Source: Pedobacter lusitanus
GTDB lineage: Bacteria; Bacteroidota; Bacteroidia; Sphingobacteriales; Sphingobacteriaceae
Length of the DNA: 64,000 nucleotides
Direction of reading: 5' to 3'
NCBI RefSeq assembly: GCF_040026395.1
Contig: NZ_CP157278.1
Location: forward strand, 5,084,001-5,148,000
Shown here: positions 1 to 8,549 of the stretch, one piece after another
Position numbering within the stretch: position 1 is the stretch's first letter
Layout: every line of letters starts with the position of its first letter
Program-made: the position numbers and the translations under genes
The notes under the pieces: model-generated
The model's input: the letters and a program-made list of their open reading frames with translations, nothing else
Databases searched by the model: none
What the model was told of the DNA's origin: nothing

Positions 1-241
1 GTGAATTTGAGCAGGAAGCTTAATGATTTGTTCATATCGGGTTAGTTTATATGTGGGCTTTTTTAGCCTAAATTGGTTGTGTAGCAAAGTAAAATTAAAT
101 CCATAATAATCGTAACTTATAGTACTTCACGTAATTTAATCTATAGTTCCCGTAATAATATAAGCCTGCAAATATTATTGAATTAATTTTCCCCTGACCG
201 GATTAATAACCAATAATATTTAAACTAAAACAATTTATACA

Positions 242-442
242 ATGGAATCGAATAATGATTTATTCCTCGATATAGTTGAGTTCAAAGCTAAGTCAGAGTT
301 TGTCTCGGATGAACTTAATGCAATAATGGTTGAACCGACAGAGGGCATGCCAGCAGAATTTATGAAAAATTTACTGAAGTGCAGGATTCTTGAGCAACAG
401 CTGATCGAGTTAACCAGGTTGCTGGATAAACACAACAGATAA
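242..442 (+). CDS. small hypothetical protein (66 aa)
   Basis: I do not recognise this protein. It is acidic in its first half and ends in a leucine-rich amphipathic helix (about residues 38-62), which could pair with a partner. There is no signal peptide or membrane segment. It stands alone, about 200 bp before the first SusC gene, after an AT-rich leader. The ATG is the only good start and the frame is open for its whole length. An opposite-strand frame of the same size covers it, so coding status rests on composition and start context only. Confidence 0.5.
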   Translation: MESNNDLFLDIVEFKAKSEFVSDELNAIMVEPTEGMPAEFMKNLLKCRILEQQLIELTRLLDKHNR

Positions 443-647
443 TAGTCCTTTCTTTTTTTATTACCTTATACTTTCTTCATTTTCATAAATCTGTATCGTA
501 TTTTATTAAGAATTAAAACACCTTCTAATGTTACCATAGTAATAACATCTAGGATTGTTATTAACAATTTGATAACTTCAATGGAGATCCGTATTAAACT
601 GAGAGCCACATCTTTGTCGGAATTTTAGAGCTTAAATAAAACGATTT

Positions 648-3647
648 ATGAGAAAAAACTACAAATTAATTTTCGTGGTTACCCATTATTTTCAGCAGAA
701 GAATATGCTTTTGCTGTTATTAATGCTGGCCATCTCAGTCTGTACTTATGCACAGCAAAACAAAGTTATTAAAGGAAAAGTAACTGATGAAAGTAATGGC
801 GGCTTGCCTGGTGTTACGGTCAGAGTTAAAGGAACAAAAACAGCCACATCCACAAACCAGGACGGTGTTTTTTCTATCCAGGTAAGCGGGCCGCAAGATA
901 TTCTTGTATTTAACATGCTGGGAACAGTAACGCGGGAAATACCTGTTGGCAATAATACGAATTTAACTATTTCACTGGTTACCGATAGCAAACTGCTCAA
1001 GGATGTTGTCGTGATCGGTTATGGTACTTCGAGCAAGAAAGATTTAACCGGTGCGGTAACCTCTGTAAATGCCGAAGAATTTAATCAGGGAGTATTAACC
1101 AGCCCTGCTCAGTTACTGCAGGGTAAAGTTGCAGGATTAAATGTTACTAAAAGTGGTGATCCTAATGCCAAACCATCCACAATTCTAAGAGGACCGTCTA
1201 CTTTACGTGAAGGTGCTGCACAAGAACCATTTTATGTAATTGATGGGGTGCCGGGCGCCTCTATTGATCTTCTGGCACCAGCCGATATAGAAAGTATAGA
1301 TATTTTAAAAGATGCTTCGTCTACTGCGATCTATGGTTCCAGAGCAGCGAATGGGGTAATTATTGTGACCACTAAAAGATCAAAAGGCGGACAGTCCAGA
1401 CTTTCCTATAGTGGTTACGGAGCGATGGAGAGTGTATCAAAAAAATATGATATGCTTACTGCTCCCGAATTACGTCAGTATCTGAAAGATAATAAACAAA
1501 CACTGAATCCTATTGATGATGACGGATCTGATACGAACTGGCAAAAACTGCTGGAAAGAACAGGTTATTCTCAAAATCATAATCTTTCTTATGGCGGTTC
1601 GGGGCAATCCTCAGAATACGGCGCAAGTGTCAATTATTTTGACAATCAGGGTATTCTGAAAAATACTTCCCTGAAAAGAACTATAGTCAGAGCCTATGTA
1701 AATCAGAAGTTTTTCAATGACAGATTGAAGCTGGGATTAACAATTACTAACAGTTCTTCAACCGGAAATGATATTTATCAGACTCAGGCGCTTTCAAATA
1801 TGCTGTTCTATCTGCCAACTGTAAGTCCTTTCAATGCAAACGGGACTTATAAAGAGAATTATGACAGAACAGGAAGCGGAACCAGAAATCCGCTTTCTAT
1901 CGTTGATAATAATGCAGTTAAAAATGTAAATAACAAAACTCTGATCAATGGAATGGCGCAGGTTAACATTTTATCGGGTCTGAAATTCACAGCTAGTTTG
2001 TCTACACAAAAAGACCAGAATAATGCAAGTTCTTATCTGAACAGTCAGTCAGGATTGGCCAGAGGTGCTAACGGGCAGGCGATCAAAGCAGATGTTTTGA
2101 ATAAATCAGAAGTGATAGAAGGATATTTTAATTATGATAAAGTATTCGGGAAACACAACCTGAAATTACTTGGAGGATATTCCTGGCAGGAAGACCGGAC
2201 CAATGATGGTTTTGGCGTAACTACTCAGGGGTTCTCTAATGATAATCTTGGTGCAAACAATATCTTCCTATCTAATCCTGCATTACTTTCACAGGTTACA
2301 TTTGCTAATTCTCCAATTTCAACTTTAAGATTAATATCTTTTTACGGAAGGGCGCAGTATAATTTTAATGAGAAATATCTGTTTCAGGCATCGCTGAGAA
2401 AAGATGGTTCTTCTGCCTTTGGTAGAAATAACCGCTGGGGACTATTCCCTGCAGTATCTGCCGGATGGAGAATTATCGGCGAAGATTTTATGAAGAGCAT
2501 ACCGGCAATCAGTGATTTAAAGTTAAGAGCAGGTTATGGTAAATCTGGTAACAGTTTGGGATTTGATGCCTTTTCTGCCTTATTGGTTTATGGAACACCG
2601 GCAACAAGCAGTAAATATCTGAATAATGGGATAATCAGCAATGCCATAGGCCCGGTAAGAAATGAAAACCCTGATTTGAAGTGGGAGAGTACAGCAACAA
2701 CCAATATCGGATTGGATTTTGGTTTATTTGGCAATAGAATCACCGGATCAGTTGATTATTATATAAAGAAAACATCCGATCTGATCTATTCTGAATATGC
2801 TGTTTCTACTACCCAGTTTTTCTTACCTACTATTACTGCAAACGTGGGGAAAATTAAGAATACAGGTATAGAATTGTCTTTAAATGCATTAGTGGTTAAA
2901 ACAAATGACTTTAGCTGGAATACCTCGCCAAATATTGCGCATAATAAAAACGTGGTGGAGACCTTATCAGATGATTTCTATAAAATCTCGTATATACAAA
3001 CTGCTCAGTTAGGTGGTAAAGGACAGTCTGGGAACTACAGTCAGATTATCCAGCCGGGAGAATCTTTAGGAACGTTTAAGCTATGGAACTATGCAGGTAA
3101 AAATGCAGCAGGAGTAAGTACCTATATCAATGCAGCAGGGCAGACAATTGCCACACAACCTTTAACTTCTGATGCTAAAGTTGCAGGTAACGCGCAGCCA
3201 AAATATATTTATGGCTGGAGTAACAGTTTTACCTATAAAAAATGGGATTTCAGTTTCCTTGTGCGTGGGGTGTTGGGTAATAAAATCTTAAACGCTACTG
3301 CTGCAGGTCTGAATACACCAGCTGATGCCAAATTGCAGAATATTCCAAGATCTACACTGGGTGAGTCTTTCAATGATGTAAATGCTTATCTGATCTCTGA
3401 CAGATACCTGGAAAGTGGTTCTTATCTGCGTCTGGATAATGCCACTCTTGGTTATACCATCAAGCCAAAGGTACAAGCCATTAAAGCTATACGTCTTTAC
3501 CTGACCTCAAACAATTTATTTGTTATTACAAAATATAGCGGACTGGATCCTGAAATTAACATCGGAGGGCTGACACCGGGAATTGATAATAATAATTATT
3601 ATCCTAAAACCCGTACGTTCAGTTTCGGTATTAACGCATCATTTTAA
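648..3647 (+). CDS. SusC/RagA-type TonB-dependent outer-membrane transporter
   Basis: This is a 999-residue outer-membrane importer that should take up an oligomeric nutrient with the SusD-like lipoprotein encoded next. A signal peptide ends near residue 36 (TYAQ), followed by a carboxypeptidase-regulatory-like beta-sandwich (about 40-120), the SusC-type DVVVIGYGT segment, a plug (about 125-235, with the typical DAS-AIYGSRAANGVI stretch) and a beta-barrel ending in Phe (SFGINASF). It has no STN domain, so unlike the second SusC here it should not signal to a sigma factor. A later ATG at residue 20 would still leave a signal peptide. The substrate is not readable; the following phospholipase-like gene hints at a phosphorylated compound. 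Confidence 0.95.
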   Translation: MRKNYKLIFVVTHYFQQKNMLLLLLMLAISVCTYAQQNKVIKGKVTDESNGGLPGVTVRVKGTKTATSTNQDGVFSIQVSGPQDILVFNMLGTVTREIPVGNNTNLTISLVTDSKLLKDVVVIGYGTSSKKDLTGAVTSVNAEEFNQGVLTSPAQLLQGKVAGLNVTKSGDPNAKPSTILRGPSTLREGAAQEPFYVIDGVPGASIDLLAPADIESIDILKDASSTAIYGSRAANGVIIVTTKRSKGGQSRLSYSGYGAMESVSKKYDMLTAPELRQYLKDNKQTLNPIDDDGSDTNWQKLLERTGYSQNHNLSYGGSGQSSEYGASVNYFDNQGILKNTSLKRTIVRAYVNQKFFNDRLKLGLTITNSSSTGNDIYQTQALSNMLFYLPTVSPFNANGTYKENYDRTGSGTRNPLSIVDNNAVKNVNNKTLINGMAQVNILSGLKFTASLSTQKDQNNASSYLNSQSGLARGANGQAIKADVLNKSEVIEGYFNYDKVFGKHNLKLLGGYSWQEDRTNDGFGVTTQGFSNDNLGANNIFLSNPALLSQVTFANSPISTLRLISFYGRAQYNFNEKYLFQASLRKDGSSAFGRNNRWGLFPAVSAGWRIIGEDFMKSIPAISDLKLRAGYGKSGNSLGFDAFSALLVYGTPATSSKYLNNGIISNAIGPVRNENPDLKWESTATTNIGLDFGLFGNRITGSVDYYIKKTSDLIYSEYAVSTTQFFLPTITANVGKIKNTGIELSLNALVVKTNDFSWNTSPNIAHNKNVVETLSDDFYKISYIQTAQLGGKGQSGNYSQIIQPGESLGTFKLWNYAGKNAAGVSTYINAAGQTIATQPLTSDAKVAGNAQPKYIYGWSNSFTYKKWDFSFLVRGVLGNKILNATAAGLNTPADAKLQNIPRSTLGESFNDVNAYLISDRYLESGSYLRLDNATLGYTIKPKVQAIKAIRLYLTSNNLFVITKYSGLDPEINIGGLTPGIDNNNYYPKTRTFSFGINASF

Positions 3648-3670
3648 GCTGTCATTCTAAATTCAAAGAA

Positions 3671-5269
3671 ATGAAACATATATATTTATTAACGGCAGCC
3701 TTTGCTGCAATGTTAGCTACCATATCCTGTACTAAACTTGATGTAAAGGTAGAATCGCAATATGTAAAAGATAATTTTCCTACCACCGGAGCTGATTATG
3801 CTGCTTTATATGGTACCATGTATTCAAACCTTTCTTCTCAGTTTGGTGTACCTTATTTCAGAATGCAGGAGCTGTCAACCGATGCTGCGATATTACCAGC
3901 AAGAGATGGTAATTTTGATGACGGCGGGCAATACAGACAACTGCACTACCATACCTGGACATTTGATCATCCAAATGTGAAGACAATCTGGGAATGGGGA
4001 TTTGGAGGAATCAACAATTGTAACCGTCTGATTTCTGTGACCAATGCGTCTTCAGTTTCTGATGCGACAAAGGCGACGGGGATAACAGAAATAAAAACAA
4101 TGCGTGCGCTGTATTATTTTCTGATGATGGATCTTTATGGGAATATACCTATCATTGATAAGTTTCCTGTTGAGGCGGGTTCTTTACCTGGTACAACCAG
4201 CAGGGACAAAGTATTTGAGTTTGTTGAAAAGGAGCTGCTGGCTGTTATACCTAATTTACCTCAGAAAACCGGAGCTAATCAAACCTTGTTATACGGTAAG
4301 CCAACCCGGGGCATGGCTTTTGCCCTGCTGGCAAAAATGTATCTGAATGCTCAGGTATATACTGGTAAGCCGAGGTATACCGATGCGGTAGCGATGGCCG
4401 ATAGTGTAATGAAAAATACCACTTATCAGCTGGATGCTAAATATTCCGATATTTTTGACGTAAACAACGGACCTCAGATTACTGAAACAATATTTGCTAT
4501 TCCTTATGATCAGCAGATTCCGGGTAATCAGATTACCAGATTCGGATTTTATCCTGCTTTAGCTGCTGCATATGGGATTCCGGGGGTAGGGTTCAGTATT
4601 TCAATGAGTACCACGCCAGAATATTATAACAGGTTTAATCTCGATAATGATATCCGGAAATCTTTCTGGCTGGTAGGACCTCAGTTTGCGCCTGATGCAA
4701 ATAGAAAACCTGATCCGAACAAACCTGTTTATATCGCCGGGACTACTACACAAATTGTAATTACACCAGACCTTGTGCTCAAACCAGGTAAACCAATGGA
4801 TGTAGGAAATCTGGTGACCGATCAGGCCAAGGGTATTCGCTCAGTTAAATACTGGCCGGATGTGAATGCTATACAAGCCACCCGTTTAAACGGTAATGAT
4901 ATGCCATTTTTACGCTTAGCAGATGTGATGCTGATGAAAGCAGAAGCTATTTTACGTGGTGCACAACCGACAGCAGTGAATGGAGAAATGCAAACACCAC
5001 TTACGCTGATCAATAAAATCCGTGCCAGAGCAGGAGCAACTGCTGCAACCAGTGTCGATTTAGAATCTTTACTGGATGAAAGAGCAAGAGAGCTGAGCTG
5101 GGAAGCCTGGAGAAGAAATGACCTGATTCGTTATGGTTTATTTGAAAAGGAATATCCTTTACCAAATGATGTGTTATCAATGAATAAGGATATTACCAGA
5201 AGGCTTTATCCGATTCCGGCAACTGAACTTCAGTTAAATTCCAATCTGAGACAAAACCCGGGTTACTAA
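3671..5269 (+). CDS. SusD/RagB-like outer-membrane lipoprotein
   Basis: This surface lipoprotein caps the upstream SusC barrel and binds substrate. The signal peptide ends in ATISC, so Cys20 is the likely lipidated residue. The body has the helical TPR-like SusD fold: a MRALYYFLMMDLYGNIP helix near residue 145 and the C-terminal hallmark region with LDERARELSWEAWRRNDLIR, then IPATELQLNSNLRQNPGY at the end. It starts 23 bp after the SusC stop and is co-transcribed with it. Its length (532) is normal for the family. Confidence 0.95.
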   Translation: MKHIYLLTAAFAAMLATISCTKLDVKVESQYVKDNFPTTGADYAALYGTMYSNLSSQFGVPYFRMQELSTDAAILPARDGNFDDGGQYRQLHYHTWTFDHPNVKTIWEWGFGGINNCNRLISVTNASSVSDATKATGITEIKTMRALYYFLMMDLYGNIPIIDKFPVEAGSLPGTTSRDKVFEFVEKELLAVIPNLPQKTGANQTLLYGKPTRGMAFALLAKMYLNAQVYTGKPRYTDAVAMADSVMKNTTYQLDAKYSDIFDVNNGPQITETIFAIPYDQQIPGNQITRFGFYPALAAAYGIPGVGFSISMSTTPEYYNRFNLDNDIRKSFWLVGPQFAPDANRKPDPNKPVYIAGTTTQIVITPDLVLKPGKPMDVGNLVTDQAKGIRSVKYWPDVNAIQATRLNGNDMPFLRLADVMLMKAEAILRGAQPTAVNGEMQTPLTLINKIRARAGATAATSVDLESLLDERARELSWEAWRRNDLIRYGLFEKEYPLPNDVLSMNKDITRRLYPIPATELQLNSNLRQNPGY

Positions 5270-5279
5270 TTATCTGATC

Positions 5280-5313
5280 AGGCAGCCGGCCTCAAAAGCC
5301 AGCTGCCTTTATA
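5280..5313 (+). terminator. hairpin between susD and the PLC-like gene
   Basis: An 11-bp stem with one mismatch (AGGCAGCCGGC / GCCAGCTGCCT) and a 7-nt loop is followed by TTTATAT. It lies between the SusD stop and the next start, which is only about 10 nt after the stem. It may be a terminator or a partial attenuator that lowers expression of the enzyme relative to the transporter. Confidence 0.55.
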
Positions 5314-5321
5314 TTACTAAA

Positions 5322-6383
5322 ATGATAAAAACAGTTTCAGGCGCATTGTTATTATTTGTGTTTCCGTTATTCATATCGACTGATAGTGATGAATTGCCAA
5401 TTAATAAAATTCAGGTTATAGGATCACATAACAGTTATAAAAAAGCAATAGATCCTCACTTGTTTGAAAAATTCAGGCAGCGTGATTCCATATCTGCCGG
5501 TAAAATAGATTATGAGCATATTGGTATAACCGAACAGCTTGATATAGGGCTCAGGAACCTTGAAATTGATGTGTATGCTGATTCCAAAGGTGGAAAATAT
5601 GCACATCCAAGAGGACTTGACTGGGCAAAAGATCAGGCACCCTATGATTTGGATAAAGAGATGGACCAGCCGGGATTTAAAGTTTTTCATATTCAGGATC
5701 TGGATTTCAGAAGTGATTTTCTGACCTTGAAAAGGGGACTGGAGAAGTTAAAGAACTGGTCAGATCATCATCCCGGTCATACACCTGTATTTATTACGCT
5801 GGAAGCTAAAGACAGTAAAATGAAAGGCGAAGGTTATAGTGATCCTGAAGTCTTTACCGCAGAAACATTTGATGAGCTGGACAAGGCACTGCTAGATGGA
5901 TTAGGTAAGCAAAAGCTGATCACACCAGATCAGGTAAGAGGAAAATATAGTACGCTGGAAGCTGCTGTTTTAAAAGATAACTGGCCGTTAGTAAAAAATG
6001 CAAAAGAAAAGTTTATTTTTCTTCTGGATCAGAAAGGGGAGAAAATGGAACTTTATATGAAAGGGCATCCTTCACTCGCAGGCAGAGTTTTATTTGTGAA
6101 TGCTGAAGCTGGCAGACCTGAAGCAGCTATGATGATCATTAATGATGCTAAAGATCCGTTAATTCCTCAATTGGTTAAAAAAGGATATATTATCCGTACC
6201 CGGGCTGATGCAGATACTCAGGAAGCCCGCAACAATGATTACTCTAATTTTAATGCAGCATGTGAGTCAGGAGCTCAGATTATCACCACTGATTATTATT
6301 TAAAGAGTACACATTTTAAATCTGATTATCTGGTCAGCTTTGAAGGAGGACGGTATTTCAGAATTAATCCGCTTTTTAAATAA
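5322..6383 (+). CDS. secreted Ca2+-dependent phosphoinositide phospholipase C-like enzyme
   Basis: This 353-residue protein resembles the Ca2+-dependent PI-PLC family, which cleaves phosphodiester headgroups. A signal peptide occupies roughly residues 1-20. The TIM-barrel motifs are visible: GSHNSYK (34-40, catalytic His36), the LRNLEIDVYAD strand (78-87) with acidic metal ligands, VFHIQDLDF (121-129, second His123) and FITLEAKD. Late strands TRADADT and ITTDYY complete the barrel. It follows the SusCD pair in the same direction, so it probably acts on the imported substrate or releases it outside. The family assignment is firm; the true substrate is unknown. Confidence 0.85.
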   Translation: MIKTVSGALLLFVFPLFISTDSDELPINKIQVIGSHNSYKKAIDPHLFEKFRQRDSISAGKIDYEHIGITEQLDIGLRNLEIDVYADSKGGKYAHPRGLDWAKDQAPYDLDKEMDQPGFKVFHIQDLDFRSDFLTLKRGLEKLKNWSDHHPGHTPVFITLEAKDSKMKGEGYSDPEVFTAETFDELDKALLDGLGKQKLITPDQVRGKYSTLEAAVLKDNWPLVKNAKEKFIFLLDQKGEKMELYMKGHPSLAGRVLFVNAEAGRPEAAMMIINDAKDPLIPQLVKKGYIIRTRADADTQEARNNDYSNFNAACESGAQIITTDYYLKSTHFKSDYLVSFEGGRYFRINPLFK

Positions 6384-6516
6384 TAGTAATGTTATTATCT
6401 TACAGTGCTTTATCTGTCTGTTAATAATTTGATTACATTGGGTCTTTGGAGCTTTTACAGAAAATTTATTTAATATTGACCAGAATCTTCCTTAAAACAC
6501 AGGAGCGATTCTGTTT

Positions 6517-7095
6517 ATGATCTCTTATGTAACCCTATCTGATAACGATTTAGTTGCCTATCTGAAGGATGGTGACAAAGCTGCCTTTACCGAAATATAT
6601 AATCGTTACAAAGGTCTGTTATATATTCATGCCTATAACCGTTTAAGGAATCAGCAGGAAGCGGATGATGTAGTTCATGAGCTGTTTACCTCTTTATGGA
6701 CTAAAAGAGGGGAGCTGGTTTTAAGAACTCAGCTTTCAGGTTATCTTTATCAGGCAATCAAAAATCGTATTATTGATATCTATTCTCATAAAAAAGTTGA
6801 ATCAACTTATATAGTTTCACTCCAGCAATTTATAAATCAAAGTGAGGCAGTTACAGATCATCTGGTCAGAGAAAATGAACTGACTGCGCTGATTGAAAAA
6901 GAGATTGGCGCGCTGACTCCGAAAATGAGAGTGGTATTTGAATTAAGCAGAAAAGCCAATCTTTCTCATAAACAGATTGCTGCAAAACTGGAACTGTCTG
7001 AAATGACGGTGAAAAAACATGTTAATAATGCACTCAAAATTCTGAGAAGTAAACTGGGATTGCTTACCTGTCTGCTGTATATCGGCCACCACTAA
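6517..7095 (+). CDS. ECF-type RNA polymerase sigma factor (Bacteroidetes FecI-like)
   Basis: This is a 192-residue extracytoplasmic-function sigma factor. Region 2 is at about residues 10-80 (FTEIYNRYKGLLYIHAYN, then ADDVVHELFTSLW), and region 4 at about 125-180 carries a helix-turn-helix (LSHKQIAAKLELSEMTVKKHV). It is followed 70 bp later by a FecR anti-sigma gene and then a SusC with an STN domain, the classical trans-envelope signalling order. It should direct transcription of the downstream SusCD operon when substrate occupies the transporter. An AGGAG sequence lies 12 nt before the ATG. Confidence 0.93.
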   Translation: MISYVTLSDNDLVAYLKDGDKAAFTEIYNRYKGLLYIHAYNRLRNQQEADDVVHELFTSLWTKRGELVLRTQLSGYLYQAIKNRIIDIYSHKKVESTYIVSLQQFINQSEAVTDHLVRENELTALIEKEIGALTPKMRVVFELSRKANLSHKQIAAKLELSEMTVKKHVNNALKILRSKLGLLTCLLYIGHH

Positions 7096-7165
7096 ATTAT
7101 TTTATTTTCTTTTACGCCCGGTAGCTGAGTTAACCGTCTATAGAGGTAACAAGCAGATAAAGCCA

Positions 7166-8311
7166 ATGGATGCAAAAGAATTACTGGAGAAGTATAAATC
7201 GGGAAATTGTACAGATGCAGAAAAGGCAATTGTAGAAACATGGTATCTGAAATTTGAACTGGAAAGACCAGGAGATTTGTCTGATACCGAGTTAAATGAT
7301 GCAACTGACCGTATCTGGAACAAATTACCGGTTCATGAAGAAAACCCGGTAAAACGACGCAAACTATGGTCATATGCAGGAATCGCTGCTGCAATTCTGT
7401 TTGTAGTCTCTGCAGGTACTTATTACCTGAAACCCTTTTCATTTAACAGCCATCCGGCTTTGCTGAAGCAGACTGCTAAAACTGAATTTCCACAAATTCT
7501 GCCCGGTGGAAATAAAGCTACTTTAACACTGGCTAATGGCAGGAAAATTACTTTAGATGAAGCGGGTAATGGCCGGCTGGCAGAACAGGCCGGTATGATT
7601 ATCACGAAAACCAAAGACGGTCAGCTGGTATACACTGTTTCTGACCGTGGGAATCTGATTAACGGACAGACAGAGACGAATGTGATTTCCACGCCTAAAG
7701 GCGGACAATATCAGATCAACCTGCCTGATGGAACAAAAGTATGGTTGAATGCTGCTTCATCTTTACGTTTTCCTGTTGTATTTACGGGAGCAGAGCGCAA
7801 AGTAAGTTTAACAGGAGAAGCCTATTTTGAAGTAGCTAAAGCATATCCGGCAAAACCTTTCAAGGTAGCTGCGGCCCTGCAGACGGTAGAGGTATTGGGC
7901 ACTCATTTTAATATCAGTTCTTACAGCGATGAACCTGCGGTAAAAACCACTTTACTGGAAGGTTCAGTTAAAGTCACTGTAAAAACAACTTCGAATCCGG
8001 ATGTTTTATTAAAACCAGGACAACAATCTTCATTGGTGGGGAATCAACTGCATGTGAATCTGGCTAATACGGAAGAGGCTGTTGCCTGGAAAAACGGAAT
8101 GTTCAGGTTTAAAGATGCTGACTTGCTAACTGTAATGAGATCTGTTGCCAGATGGTATGACGTAGAAGTAAGTTACGAAGGAAGCCTTCCCGCAAGACAG
8201 TTTTCGGGAGAAATTCATCGCAATATTAACCTTTCAGAAGTACTGGATATCCTGAGCTTTTTTAAAGTGCATTTCAGGGTTGAAGGAAAGAAGATCACTG
8301 TAACCAGTTAA
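7166..8311 (+). CDS. FecR-family anti-sigma factor
   Basis: This is a single-pass inner-membrane regulator of 381 residues that holds the upstream sigma factor until signalled. An N-terminal cytoplasmic anti-sigma region (about 1-65) is followed by a membrane segment (about 69-88, YAGIAAAILFVVSAGTYYL), the periplasmic FecR domain (about 175-275, including LPDGTKVWLNAASSLRFP and GEAYFEVAK) and a C-terminal DUF4974-type domain (about 310-381) that resembles STN and can contact the transporter's signalling domain. Gene order sigma-FecR-SusC(STN) supports the role directly. Confidence 0.93.
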   Translation: MDAKELLEKYKSGNCTDAEKAIVETWYLKFELERPGDLSDTELNDATDRIWNKLPVHEENPVKRRKLWSYAGIAAAILFVVSAGTYYLKPFSFNSHPALLKQTAKTEFPQILPGGNKATLTLANGRKITLDEAGNGRLAEQAGMIITKTKDGQLVYTVSDRGNLINGQTETNVISTPKGGQYQINLPDGTKVWLNAASSLRFPVVFTGAERKVSLTGEAYFEVAKAYPAKPFKVAAALQTVEVLGTHFNISSYSDEPAVKTTLLEGSVKVTVKTTSNPDVLLKPGQQSSLVGNQLHVNLANTEEAVAWKNGMFRFKDADLLTVMRSVARWYDVEVSYEGSLPARQFSGEIHRNINLSEVLDILSFFKVHFRVEGKKITVTS

Positions 8312-8549
8312 CCTGCCCAACAAAAAAACTAAACCTACCAGATAATAACCTAACCAATTAACCCAAAAACTAATCAAGATTATGAAAAGAAAACTACAAG
8401 AGTATTGACAGTCCGGGGTAACCGGGTAAAATACCGCAGAAGTGTTGGAGCACAACTGCGGAATATCTGAGTTAGCCCTTTCCCGGCATAGATCCGGGAT
8501 CAAACAATTTCGAAACTATTTACTGTTCTAACCCAAACACACCAAAAGT
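8312..8549 (+). promoter_or_regulatory. structured leader with an 8-codon mini-ORF before the second susC
   Basis: This 238-bp stretch has no full gene. An ATG at 8382 opens an eight-codon frame (MKRKLQEY, stop at 8406). The 17 bases around its start, AATCAAGATTATGAAAA, match those at the start of the secreted hydrolase gene at 55654, so it may be translated. Two small hairpins follow: CCGCAG/CTGCGG (8434-8439 with 8456-8461) and TCCCGG/CCGGGA (8481-8486 with 8494-8499). The promoter recognised by the ECF sigma factor probably lies here or upstream. Leader function is inferred. Confidence 0.4.

Noticed and set aside
1..45. Possible C-terminal tail of a gene beginning left of the window
   Set aside because: Two plus-strand frames reach the left edge and stop at 23 and 45. 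Neither is long enough to recognise, so no gene is called.
7092..7442. 116-codon frame opposite the FecR gene
   Set aside because: It lies antisense to a clear FecR coding sequence and lacks any recognisable motif.
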